Shown: positions 1-6,451 of the stretch, piece after piece | Layout: each line of letters opens with the position of its first letter | How positions within the stretch are numbered: position 1 is the first letter of the stretch | Assembly (NCBI GenBank): GCA_026706165.1 | Contig: JAPOZF010000356.1 | Coordinates: forward strand, 1-13,202 | DNA length: 13,202 nt | Source of the DNA: Gemmatimonadota bacterium | Lineage (GTDB): Bacteria > Latescibacterota > UBA2968 > UBA8231 | Reading direction: 5' to 3' | Notes under the pieces: model-generated | What the model was told of the DNA's origin: nothing | The model's database searches: none | Seen by the model: the letters and a program-made list of their open reading frames with translations, nothing else | Made by a program: the position numbers and the translations under genes

Positions 1-1658
1 GTCGGCGTCCCGTATGGAGAAACGGAGCCCTGCCAGCGGGGAGATGAGGCGCGGGTCGAAGCGCCTGCATCCGCAGCGCCTGCGAAGGCCGCGGCCGCCC
101 GCCCCGCGGCGGCCCCGTCGGCGGCCTGGGCTTCGGCCCCTTCGACCCCGCGGCAGCGGCCGGCGTTGAAGAGGCCGGCGGGCAGCTCTCCGAGCCGGAA
201 CTCCCCCGCAGCGTCGTCGAAGGGGCCGCGGGCCCCGGCCATGAACAGCAGCTCGTTGGCAGGGGCGAAGCGGCCCCTGACGACGATGGAATCGCAGGGG
301 ACCTCGAGCGAGGCTCCGGCCCCGGTGGCGGCCCGGGCAGTTCCTCCGGCGGGGGTATCGGCTGCTTCGGCCAGCCCCGCGGCCCCTCGGGCACCTCCGC
401 CTGCTGCCGGGCGGGCTGCTTCGGATGAGCCGGCCGCGGCGGCTTCAACCTCCCCGGCCCCTGCTGTGTCCCCAGCCAGCCCGGCTCCCGCAGCCTCGGC
501 GGCCGGTCCGACCAGGGCGGCCTTCACCGATCCGCCGCCCCGCGCCCCGGCGATCCGGCTGCCGAGGTGGACGGCGGCCCCGGCGGCACGCAGGGCGGGC
601 TCGAACTCGTTGGCAACCGCCTCCCTGTCGTCGACGAGGGCGGTGATCTCGACGCCGGCCTCACTCAGCTCGGCGGCCAGCCGCCAGCCTTCGTCGTCCC
701 CCGCCTCGACGACGGTCCGCCTGCCGGGGAGCACCCCGTGCAGATGCAGCAGCCGCCGCGCCGCCCCGGCGAGCAGGATGCCGGGCAGGTCGTTGCCGGG
801 GAACAGCCCCGGGGATTCCACCGCGCCGGCGGCGGCGACGATGGCGCGGGCGCGGACCTTCAGCAGCCGGTTCCCCCGGAACGCCGCCAGCCAGTTGTCC
901 TGGTACCAGCCGACGACCGCGGTGTCGAGGTGGAGGACGGCGTTTCCGGAACGCTCGATCTCCGCCAGCGCGGTCTGCACTGCATCACCGGCGGCGGCCA
1001 ATCCCCCAGGGCGGCAGCGCAGGTGTCCTCCCGCTTCGGGGTTCTCGTCGAACAGCAGCACCCGCGCCCCTTCACGGGCGGCGGCCGCGGCCGCGGCGAT
1101 TCCCGCGGGTCCGGCCCCTACCACGGCGACGTCGGCGTGCAGGTACTGCTTGTCCCCCTCCCCGGGGACCGCGTCCTCGTCAACGCTGCCGAGCCCGGCG
1201 GCGCGGCGCAGCACGCGCTCGTAGAGCGGCCACAACCGCGCCGGCCTGATGAAGGTCTTGTAGTAGAAGCCGACCGGCATGAGCGGGGCCCCGAGCCCGG
1301 CGAGGGACATGAGGTCGCGGTCGAGCGAGGGCCAGGCGTTCTGGGAGCGCACCTCCATCCCGGCCTCGACCGGACGCCGGCAGGCGCGCACGTTCGCCTC
1401 GCCGCCGATCTGCACCAGGCAGTTCGGGCAGTTGCCGGCGCAGCAGAGCAGGCCGCGGGGGCGGTGGTACTTGAACGAGCGGCTGAGGGTCTTCACCCCC
1501 GCGGCGGCCAGCGCCGAGCCGACGGTGTCGCCTGGATGGGCGCGGTGCTTCACCCCGTCGAAGGTGAACTCGATCAGCCCGGAGCGGTCGATCACCTCGC
1601 CGGGACGGGCCTCCGGCCGGCGCATGGGCCAGTCTCCGGGCTGCAGGCGGTCAGCCAT
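1..1658 (-). CDS. soxA: Sarcosine oxidase alpha subunit-like, 2Fe-2S variant (partial, C-terminus beyond left edge)
   Basis: This is the first 552 codons of the alpha subunit of a heterotetrameric sarcosine-oxidase-type enzyme, which oxidatively demethylates N-methyl amino acids in the cytoplasm. Residues 25-100 form a ferredoxin-like domain with Cys72/73, Cys77, Cys80 and Cys93. They are followed by the family blocks RSQNAWPSL (104-112) and GFYYKTF (130-136). A dinucleotide-binding motif GAGPAG lies at 181-186, and residues 175-530 read as the pyridine-nucleotide-disulphide oxidoreductase module. The folate-binding aminomethyltransferase (GcvT-like) half known in this family would lie outside the window. 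The ATG at 1658 follows GGAGGGTGAGG and overlaps the end of soxD by 8 bases, which indicates translational coupling. Two features are odd: the Cys ligands, which I recall as absent from classical sarcosine oxidases, and an Ala/Gly-rich insert at about residues 383-449. The true substrate could be another N-methyl or imino acid. Confidence 0.88.
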   Translation of the reverse strand, partial: MADRLQPGDWPMRRPEARPGEVIDRSGLIEFTFDGVKHRAHPGDTVGSALAAAGVKTLSRSFKYHRPRGLLCCAGNCPNCLVQIGGEANVRACRRPVEAGMEVRSQNAWPSLDRDLMSLAGLGAPLMPVGFYYKTFIRPARLWPLYERVLRRAAGLGSVDEDAVPGEGDKQYLHADVAVVGAGPAGIAAAAAAAREGARVLLFDENPEAGGHLRCRPGGLAAAGDAVQTALAEIERSGNAVLHLDTAVVGWYQDNWLAAFRGNRLLKVRARAIVAAAGAVESPGLFPGNDLPGILLAGAARRLLHLHGVLPGRRTVVEAGDDEGWRLAAELSEAGVEITALVDDREAVANEFEPALRAAGAAVHLGSRIAGARGGGSVKAALVGPAAEAAGAGLAGDTAGAGEVEAAAAGSSEAARPAAGGGARGAAGLAEAADTPAGGTARAATGAGASLEVPCDSIVVRGRFAPANELLFMAGARGPFDDAAGEFRLGELPAGLFNAGRCRGVEGAEAQAADGAAAGRAAAAFAGAADAGASTRASSPRWQGSVSPYGTP

Positions 1659-1926
1659 CCTCACCCTCCGAAGGCCGCCATTCCCAAGCGCGGATCACCT
1701 CGTTGCTCCCGCGGTCGCGCTCGATCAGGAACCACAGGCCGCACCCGGACCCGTGCAGCCACCACTCGGTCTGCTGGCCCATCGGGTTGGCGCGCAGGTA
1801 GAGATAGCGGATCCACTCCTCCTCCGGGGTTTCCTCCGGCCGGGCCGGCCTCGGGTGGCTCTCGCCGCCGTAGCGGAACTCGCTGGCGTTGCGCTCGCCG
1901 CAGTTGGGGCAGGGAATCAGCAGCAT
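1651..1926 (-). CDS. soxD: Sarcosine oxidase delta subunit
   Basis: This 91-residue protein matches the small zinc-binding delta subunit of heterotetrameric sarcosine oxidase in length and layout. It begins MLLIPCPNCGERN, then has EFRYGGE, an acidic linker, EEWIRYLYLRANPMG, and ends with WWLHGSGCGLWF. Cys6 and Cys9, together with His58 and Cys62, fall where the delta subunit of the characterised enzyme binds structural zinc. Its role is to stabilise the alpha/beta/gamma assembly; it has no catalytic site of its own. It starts only 4 bases after the soxB stop and its last 8 bases overlap the soxA start, so the three genes are almost certainly one transcript. The presence of delta argues for the heterotetrameric class rather than monomeric sarcosine oxidase or a two-subunit opine oxidase. 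Confidence 0.92.
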   Translation of the reverse strand: MLLIPCPNCGERNASEFRYGGESHPRPARPEETPEEEWIRYLYLRANPMGQQTEWWLHGSGCGLWFLIERDRGSNEVIRAWEWRPSEGEDG

Positions 1927-1930
1927 CGCG

Positions 1931-3169
1931 TCAATGGCCTACCGAGGCCGCCCCTTTCTCGCCGACCTGGTCGAACTCGGCGAAGCGGGACAGCCGGAAC
2001 GGGGCGATCAGCTCCGGGGTGCGCTTGGTCGCGATCAGCTCGGCCATGGTCCTGCCGCAGATCGGGGAGGCCTTGAAGCCGTAGGTCCCCCAGCCGACGT
2101 CGAGGAGGAAGCCGTCTACCGGGGTGATCCCCATCAGGGGGCTGAAGTCCGGCGGCATCTCGCACAGCCCCGCCCACTGGCGCAGCACCTTGACCTCGCC
2201 GAGGAAGGGGAATAGCTCCAGCACGTGGCCGGCGATCCCCTCGAGGAAATCGAGGGAGGAGTCGAGGGAGTAGGAGGTGAACGGGTCGATGCTGGCCCCC
2301 ATCACCAGCTCGCCGCGGTCGGACTGGCTGACGTACACGTGCAGGCTGCCAGAGACCACGACGACGTCGAGGAACGGTTTCAGCGGCTCGGTGACGCAGG
2401 CCTGCAGGGGGAAGGTCTCCATCGGCAGCTCGAGGCCGACCATGCGGGCTATGTTGGAGCCCCAGCCCGCGGTGGCGTTGAGCACCGTTTCCGCCTCGAC
2501 GAAGCCGCGGTTGGTCTGCACTCCGGCGACCGCCCCGTTGCGCACCTCGATGCCGGTCACCTCGGTCTGCTGGTGGATGTGCACGCCGCGCCTGTCGGCG
2601 TGGTGGGCGAACCCCCAGACCACCGCGTCGTGGCGGATGATGCCGCCCGGCGGGTGGTAGAGGGCGGCGAGTACGGGGAAGCGCGGATGGTCGCTGAGGT
2701 CGAGCTGGGGGCAGAGCCTGGAGAGCTCGTCGGGCCAGACGAGACGGGAGTCGACCCCTTCGAGGCGGTTGACCTCGGCCCGCCGCCGCATCGTCCTCAC
2801 CGAGCCGTCGTTGTGGGCGAGGGTGAGGTGGCCCCGCTGCGAGAACATGACGTTGAAATCGAGCTCGACCGACAGCTTCTCGTACAGCTTGACGCTCCGG
2901 TCGTAGAAGCGCACCCCCTCCGAGGTCAGGTAGTTCGAGCGGATGATGGCGGTGTTGCGGCCGCTGCCCCCCGAGCCGATGTAGCTCTTCTCAAGCACCG
3001 CGACGTCGGTGATCCCGTGCTCCTTCGCCAGGTAGTAGGCGCAGGCCAGACCGTGGGCGCCGCCGCCGATGATGACGGCGTCGTAGCGGCGCTCGAGGTC
3101 GCGGGAGCGCCACATGCGCCCCGCGGGCCGGCCCCCGTTCAGGGCCTGACGGATCAGCTTGAGGGACAT
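1931..3169 (-). CDS. soxB: Sarcosine oxidase beta subunit, FAD/FMN-dependent
   Basis: This 412-residue protein has the usual length for the beta subunit, which holds the substrate site, noncovalent FAD and covalent FMN. The FAD-binding motif IIGGGAHGLACAYYLA is at 33-48, followed by GSGGSGRNTAIIRSNY (65-80), which matches the family signature. His180 in RHDAV is the candidate for the His that bonds FMN covalently in characterised enzymes. That assignment is from memory and needs an alignment. The C-terminal block DVGWGTYGFKASPICG resembles the conserved flavin-contact region of DAO-fold enzymes. The N-terminus (LIRQALNG before the Rossmann strand) fits the family, so I keep the first ATG even though AGGA lies immediately next to it, closer than ideal. 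It is the first gene of soxB-soxD-soxA. Electrons could go to oxygen or, given the Fe-S variant alpha subunit, to another acceptor. Confidence 0.93.
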   Translation of the reverse strand: MSLKLIRQALNGGRPAGRMWRSRDLERRYDAVIIGGGAHGLACAYYLAKEHGITDVAVLEKSYIGSGGSGRNTAIIRSNYLTSEGVRFYDRSVKLYEKLSVELDFNVMFSQRGHLTLAHNDGSVRTMRRRAEVNRLEGVDSRLVWPDELSRLCPQLDLSDHPRFPVLAALYHPPGGIIRHDAVVWGFAHHADRRGVHIHQQTEVTGIEVRNGAVAGVQTNRGFVEAETVLNATAGWGSNIARMVGLELPMETFPLQACVTEPLKPFLDVVVVSGSLHVYVSQSDRGELVMGASIDPFTSYSLDSSLDFLEGIAGHVLELFPFLGEVKVLRQWAGLCEMPPDFSPLMGITPVDGFLLDVGWGTYGFKASPICGRTMAELIATKRTPELIAPFRLSRFAEFDQVGEKGAASVGH

Positions 3170-3231
3170 TCCTGCGGGAGCCGCGAGGCGGGCGGAGTGA
3201 ACGCAGGGGTGCGCAGGGGAGACTTGCCGGC

Positions 3232-3247
3232 GGAGTTCAGGAGTTCA
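3232..3247. repeat. Perfect tandem 8-base repeat in the soxB/ubiD intergenic region
   Basis: GGAGTTCA occurs twice head to tail (3232-3239 and 3240-3247), within the leader predicted for soxB. Tandem half-sites like this can be regulator binding sites, but two copies of an 8-mer are weak evidence. No regulator gene is in the window. Confidence 0.4.
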
Positions 3248-3305
3248 ATGGTGTGCGTTGGAGAGGGGTTCGAGGCCCCCCGGTCAGGGCGGCAGGGAAC
3301 TACCG

Positions 3306-3334
3306 ATGGTAGGATACCGGCGGTGACTCATCAA
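3306..3334 (-). promoter_or_regulatory. Possible sigma-70-type promoter for soxBDA
   Basis: On the minus strand TTGATG (3334-3329) and TACCAT (3311-3306) are separated by 17 bases, each matching 4 of 6 consensus positions. This would start transcription about 130 bases upstream of the soxB ATG, giving a long leader. It is the best pair I found in the 246-base divergent region. No riboswitch-like fold was recognised in the leader. The match could be chance. Confidence 0.3.
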
Positions 3335-3354
3335 GGCGCGAAACGGGTGCCCGC

Positions 3355-3372
3355 GCCGGCGCAATTGCCGGC
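3355..3372. promoter_or_regulatory. Inverted repeat upstream of the ubiD-family gene
   Basis: GCCGGC (3355-3360) and GCCGGC (3367-3372) flank a 6-base loop GCAATT, giving a perfect 6-pair stem 44 bases before the GTG start of the decarboxylase gene. It could be an operator or a leader hairpin. In GC-rich DNA such stems arise easily. Confidence 0.25.
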
Positions 3373-3415
3373 AGGCCGGGTATTTGCCTAGTGTTGCTGC
3401 GATGGGACGGCGCTC

Positions 3416-5230
3416 GTGAACAACCTCGGATCCTTTATCCGGCTGCTCGAGAAAGAAGGGGAACTGGCGCGGGTTGAAGCCCCGGTCGACTCCGACCTCG
3501 AGCTGGCCGAAATCCACCGCCGCGTCATCGCCGCGGGGGGACCGGCGCTGCTGTTCGAGCGCGTCGAAGGGGCGGACTTCCCCGCGGTCACCAACCTGTT
3601 CGGCACCTCCCGCCGGGTCGACCTGGCGTTCGGGCCGCGGCCGGAGCGTTTCCTGAGAGAGCTTGTCGAGGTGGCCCACCAGCTCTCCGCGCTGGCGCCG
3701 CGCAAGCTCTGGGGCCACCGCGGGCTGGCGCGGGAAGCGATGCGCCTCGGCCTGCGCACCGTCCGCAGCGGCCCGGTCCTCGAGTGCCGGCAGGCCGCCC
3801 CCGACCTGCGGCGCCTGCCGCTGATCAAGACCTGGCCCGAGGACGGCGGCCACTTCATCACCCTGCCGCTGGTCTACACCGAGCACCCGGACAGCGGCCA
3901 GCACAACCTCGGCATCTACCGCATCCAGCGTCACGACCCGCGCACCCTCGGGGTGCACTGGCAGATCCAGAAGGGGGGCGGGTTCCACTACCACGTCGCC
4001 GAGCAACGGGATGAAGCCCTGCCGCTGGCGGTCTTCGTCGGCGGGCCGCCGGCCCTGATCCTGTCCGCCATCGCCCCGCTGCCCGAGGGGATGCCGGAAC
4101 TGGTGCTCGCCTCCCTGCTGCAGGGCGGCAAGCTCCAGCGGGTGCGCGACCCCGGCGGTCCGCTGCCGCTGCTCGCCGAGGCGGAGTTCGCCGTCACCGG
4201 CAGCGTGCCGCCGCACCGGCGCCTGCCCGAGGGTCCGTTCGGCGACCATTTCGGGTACTACTCGCTGCGCCACGACTACCCCTTCCTCGAGGTCAGGGAC
4301 GTCTATCACCGCCGCGGCGCCGTGTTCCCCGCCACCGTCGTCGGCAAGCCGCCGCAGGAGGACCTCTACCTCGGCAACTACATCCAGAAGCTGATGGAAC
4401 CGCTGACCGGCCTCGTCATGCCGGCGATCAAGGGGATCTGGAGCTACGGGGAGACCGGCTACCACTGCCTGGCGAGCATCTTCGTCGAGGAGCGCTATCC
4501 CCGCGAGGCGATGAAGTTCGCCTTCCGCATCTTCGGCGAGGACGGGGGGCAGCTGGCGCTGACCAAGTTCCTGGTCGTCCTCGACGGGGCCGGCGTCGAC
4601 CTGCGGGACTTCCGCCAGGTTCTGGAGCACGTGCTTGCCCGCGCCCGGTTCGAGACCGACCTGTTCGTCATCGCCAACCTCGCCATGGACACCCTCGACT
4701 ACTCGGGGCCGGCCGTGAACGAGGGCAGCAAGGGGATTCTGCTGGGGGTCGGGGAGCCGCACCGCACCCTGCCGGCGCAGTTCGCCGGGCCGCTGCCGGC
4801 CGGGGCCGCGGACGCGCGGCCGTACTGCGCCGGATGCCTGGTGGTCGCCGGTCCTGGGTACGCCGCCGACCCGGACTACGGGCAGCGGCTCGCAGCCGAC
4901 CCAGCGGTTGCGGAATGGCCGCTGATCTTCCTCGCCGACGACGCCGGGATAGTCGCGAGCAACGTCCGCTTCCTGTGGACGGCGTTCACCCGCTTCGAGC
5001 CGGCCGCCGACATCTGCGCCGCCGGGGTCCGACTGCACCGGCACCACCCCTGCTTCACGCCCCCCGTGGTCTTCGACTGCCGCCTCAAGCCCGGCTTCCC
5101 GGACGAACTGGCGGCCGACGAGGAAATCACGCGGCGGGTGACCTCCCGCTGGGACGAGTACTTCCCCGAAGGGGGCGTCGAGGGAGAGGAGGATCGGTTC
5201 GGGTACGGAGGTTTCAGGCGCCTGGAGTGA
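3416..5230 (+). CDS. UbiD-family decarboxylase (prenylated-FMN dependent)
   Basis: This 604-residue protein is homologous to UbiD, which removes carboxyl groups from aromatic or unsaturated acids using prenylated FMN. The N-terminal block LLEKEGELARVEAPVDSDLELAEI (split here at about residues 10-32) and GGPALLFE (41-48) match the family. NLGIYRIQ (164-171) supplies the Asn and Arg169 expected at the cofactor. PEGPFGDHFGYYS (271-283) supplies Glu272 and Asp277, the positions of the catalytic acids in characterised relatives. It is about 100 residues longer than E. coli UbiD (497, from memory), resembling the longer family members placed in quinone biosynthesis. The GTG start follows GGGACGG. 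It stands alone, divergent from sox and convergent with the NYN gene. No UbiX-like flavin prenyltransferase is in the window, so prenyl-FMN would come from elsewhere. Menaquinone/ubiquinone synthesis or aromatic acid catabolism are both possible. Confidence 0.88.
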   Translation: MNNLGSFIRLLEKEGELARVEAPVDSDLELAEIHRRVIAAGGPALLFERVEGADFPAVTNLFGTSRRVDLAFGPRPERFLRELVEVAHQLSALAPRKLWGHRGLAREAMRLGLRTVRSGPVLECRQAAPDLRRLPLIKTWPEDGGHFITLPLVYTEHPDSGQHNLGIYRIQRHDPRTLGVHWQIQKGGGFHYHVAEQRDEALPLAVFVGGPPALILSAIAPLPEGMPELVLASLLQGGKLQRVRDPGGPLPLLAEAEFAVTGSVPPHRRLPEGPFGDHFGYYSLRHDYPFLEVRDVYHRRGAVFPATVVGKPPQEDLYLGNYIQKLMEPLTGLVMPAIKGIWSYGETGYHCLASIFVEERYPREAMKFAFRIFGEDGGQLALTKFLVVLDGAGVDLRDFRQVLEHVLARARFETDLFVIANLAMDTLDYSGPAVNEGSKGILLGVGEPHRTLPAQFAGPLPAGAADARPYCAGCLVVAGPGYAADPDYGQRLAADPAVAEWPLIFLADDAGIVASNVRFLWTAFTRFEPAADICAAGVRLHRHHPCFTPPVVFDCRLKPGFPDELAADEEITRRVTSRWDEYFPEGGVEGEEDRFGYGGFRRLE

Positions 5231-5267
5231 GGGGCGAAACTTCGGAAAGAGATACCGGCGGAATCGT

Positions 5268-5297
5268 TCAACGAATCTGTTGTCAACGGATTTGTTG
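5268..5297. repeat. Two-copy 15-base tandem repeat between convergent genes
   Basis: TCAACGAATCTGTTG (5268-5282) is followed directly by TCAACGGATTTGTTG (5283-5297), with 13 of 15 bases identical, and then TAAAAAG. It lies 38 bases after the UbiD stop in a patch clearly richer in A and T than its surroundings. I see no stem with a T-tract here, so neither convergent gene has an obvious intrinsic terminator in 5231-5389. Confidence 0.5.
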
Positions 5298-5389
5298 TAA
5301 AAAGTGGGGTTTCTTCGAGCTGCCGTTGACCAGCAAGCCGGACCAGCGAGGGGTCACACTCAGCCGGGCGTCTGTAATTCAGCTCCTCC

Positions 5390-6184
5390 TCAGCTCGTCC
5401 CCCACAGCTCGGGCCGGAACTCCACGGCCTTGACCGCCTTGGCTCTGCCGTTCTCTTCCTCCAGCTCGAACTCGATCGTGGTGCCGCGCGTCTTGAACTG
5501 GGCGAACAGGGCGTTGTTCACGGGCCCGCCCTTTGCGGTCTGCAGGTCGGAGATGTGCAGGAAGACATCCTCGCGCACGCTGTCGAGCTCCATGCCGGTC
5601 CGCACCGTGAGAAAGCCGAATCCCTTCTCCTCGTTGACCATGTGCAGAATCCCCCTGACGCGCCGGTCGGGGCCGCGGACGTCGGGAAGGATCCCGGGCA
5701 CCAGGTAGCCGGAGAAGTGGTTGTCCACCTCCTGGCGCAGCTCCCTGCTGGTGTTCATGAACGACAGCAGATCGACCCGCTTGCCCCTGTTCTGCAGGGC
5801 CCGCACCAGGCGCACGAAGTCGCCGTCGCCGCTGCCGAGCAGCACGTAGTCGAGGTTGGCGGACTGCAGCAGGGCGTCTATGGCCAGCTCGAGGTCGGCG
5901 TTGGCCTTGATGATGACCTGGCCCTCCGGATCGCGGTACTGCTTCACCTCCTTGAGCACGAGGTGGTACCCTTCCCGCCGCAACCGGGTGCGGTACTCCT
6001 CCCTCCTCTGTTGGTACTCCATGTCCACGCTTTCGCGCTCGCTGTTGATCGCCATGTAGGCGTTGGCCCGCAGGACCATCCCCCCCTGGCCCTCGACCAA
6101 GGCCCTGACCTGGCGGAACTGGAGGGCGTAGCCTCCGCAGCGGCTCAGGTTGTCCATGTCGAGGAATATCCCGGCTTTCAGCAC
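5390..6184 (-). CDS. NYN (PIN-like) domain protein with C-terminal cold-shock-like domain
   Basis: This 264-residue protein begins MLKAGIFLDMDN, the first strand and acidic residues of a NYN/LabA-DUF88 nuclease domain. Asp9, Asp97 (in KANADLELAIDALL) and Asp120/Asp122 (in LLGSGDGDF) form the acidic cluster that binds metal in this fold. Residues 175-254 resemble a cold-shock or S1-like OB fold, with EKGFGFLTV (186-194, RNP1-like) and EDVFLHISDL (205-214, RNP2-like). Such a protein probably binds and cleaves or processes RNA in the cytoplasm; the target is unknown. I chose the GTG at 6184 because AGGAAGAG sits at good spacing. A longer GTG start at 6217 has no visible ribosome binding site. 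It is a single gene, divergent from the oxidoreductase operon. Confidence 0.87.
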   Translation of the reverse strand: MLKAGIFLDMDNLSRCGGYALQFRQVRALVEGQGGMVLRANAYMAINSERESVDMEYQQRREEYRTRLRREGYHLVLKEVKQYRDPEGQVIIKANADLELAIDALLQSANLDYVLLGSGDGDFVRLVRALQNRGKRVDLLSFMNTSRELRQEVDNHFSGYLVPGILPDVRGPDRRVRGILHMVNEEKGFGFLTVRTGMELDSVREDVFLHISDLQTAKGGPVNNALFAQFKTRGTTIEFELEEENGRAKAVKAVEFRPELWGTS

Positions 6185-6261
6185 TGCTCTTCCTTTCGCT
6201 TTCGAGGGCCTGCGCACGGTTGAGGGCGCGCCGCAGTCCTTTTCGGACGCCCGCTTCGTTC

Positions 6262-6291
6262 TTGAACCCGGTCTTCCGGATACGTTAAGAT
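6262..6291 (+). promoter_or_regulatory. Possible sigma-70-type promoter for the oxidoreductase/TIM-barrel/amidase operon
   Basis: TTGAAC (6262-6267) and TAAGAT (6286-6291) are 18 bases apart, each matching 4 of 6 consensus positions, in the most A+T-rich part of the divergent region 6185-6451. Transcription from here would leave a leader of about 150 bases before the ATG at 6452. Confidence 0.35.
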
Positions 6292-6319
6292 ATGGCGTTG
6301 TCCGGTGCTGTTCTGTCCT

Positions 6320-6336
6320 GGTTCAAACACCGAACC
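6320..6336. promoter_or_regulatory. Inverted repeat downstream of the predicted operon promoter
   Basis: GGTTC (6320-6324) and GAACC (6332-6336) form a perfect inverted repeat with a 7-base centre, about 30 bases downstream of the predicted -10 element. It is short, but its place fits a repressor operator or a leader hairpin. Confidence 0.25.
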
Positions 6337-6401
6337 GAGCCTTTGGCCGTCCCTGGTCCCCCCGGCCGGCCCCTGAACGCCAGCCCTGCCGGACACCTGA
6401 C

Positions 6402-6414
6402 GCCGTTAAACGGC
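6402..6414. promoter_or_regulatory. Near-palindrome, candidate operator
   Basis: GCCGTT-A-AACGGC is a perfect 6+1+6 inverted repeat 37 bases before the oxidoreductase ATG. Its compact symmetry and A/T centre resemble binding sites of helix-turn-helix repressors such as the LacI or GntR families. No such regulator is encoded in the window, so the link is inference. Confidence 0.35.
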
Positions 6415-6451
6415 CGGGCTCCAGGTCCCGAATCAAGAGCGAGGAGAAACC

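Noticed and set aside
567..2084. A 505-codon open frame on the plus strand
   Set aside because: It is antisense to soxA, soxD and the end of soxB, all of which have diagnostic motifs on the minus strand.
2225..3391. A 388-codon open frame on the plus strand
   Set aside because: It is antisense to soxB and continues into the intergenic region. Its product is Val/Glu/Gly/Asp-rich with no motifs.
3284..5047. A 587-codon open frame on the minus strand
   Set aside because: It is antisense to the UbiD-family gene, whose motifs are clear. The shadow product is an Asp/Gly/Arg-rich composition with no motifs.
6185..6217. Longer start (GTG at 6217) for the NYN gene
   Set aside because: The 11 extra residues are basic and not family-like, no ribosome binding site precedes this start, and the GTG at 6184 has AGGAAGAG at good spacing.
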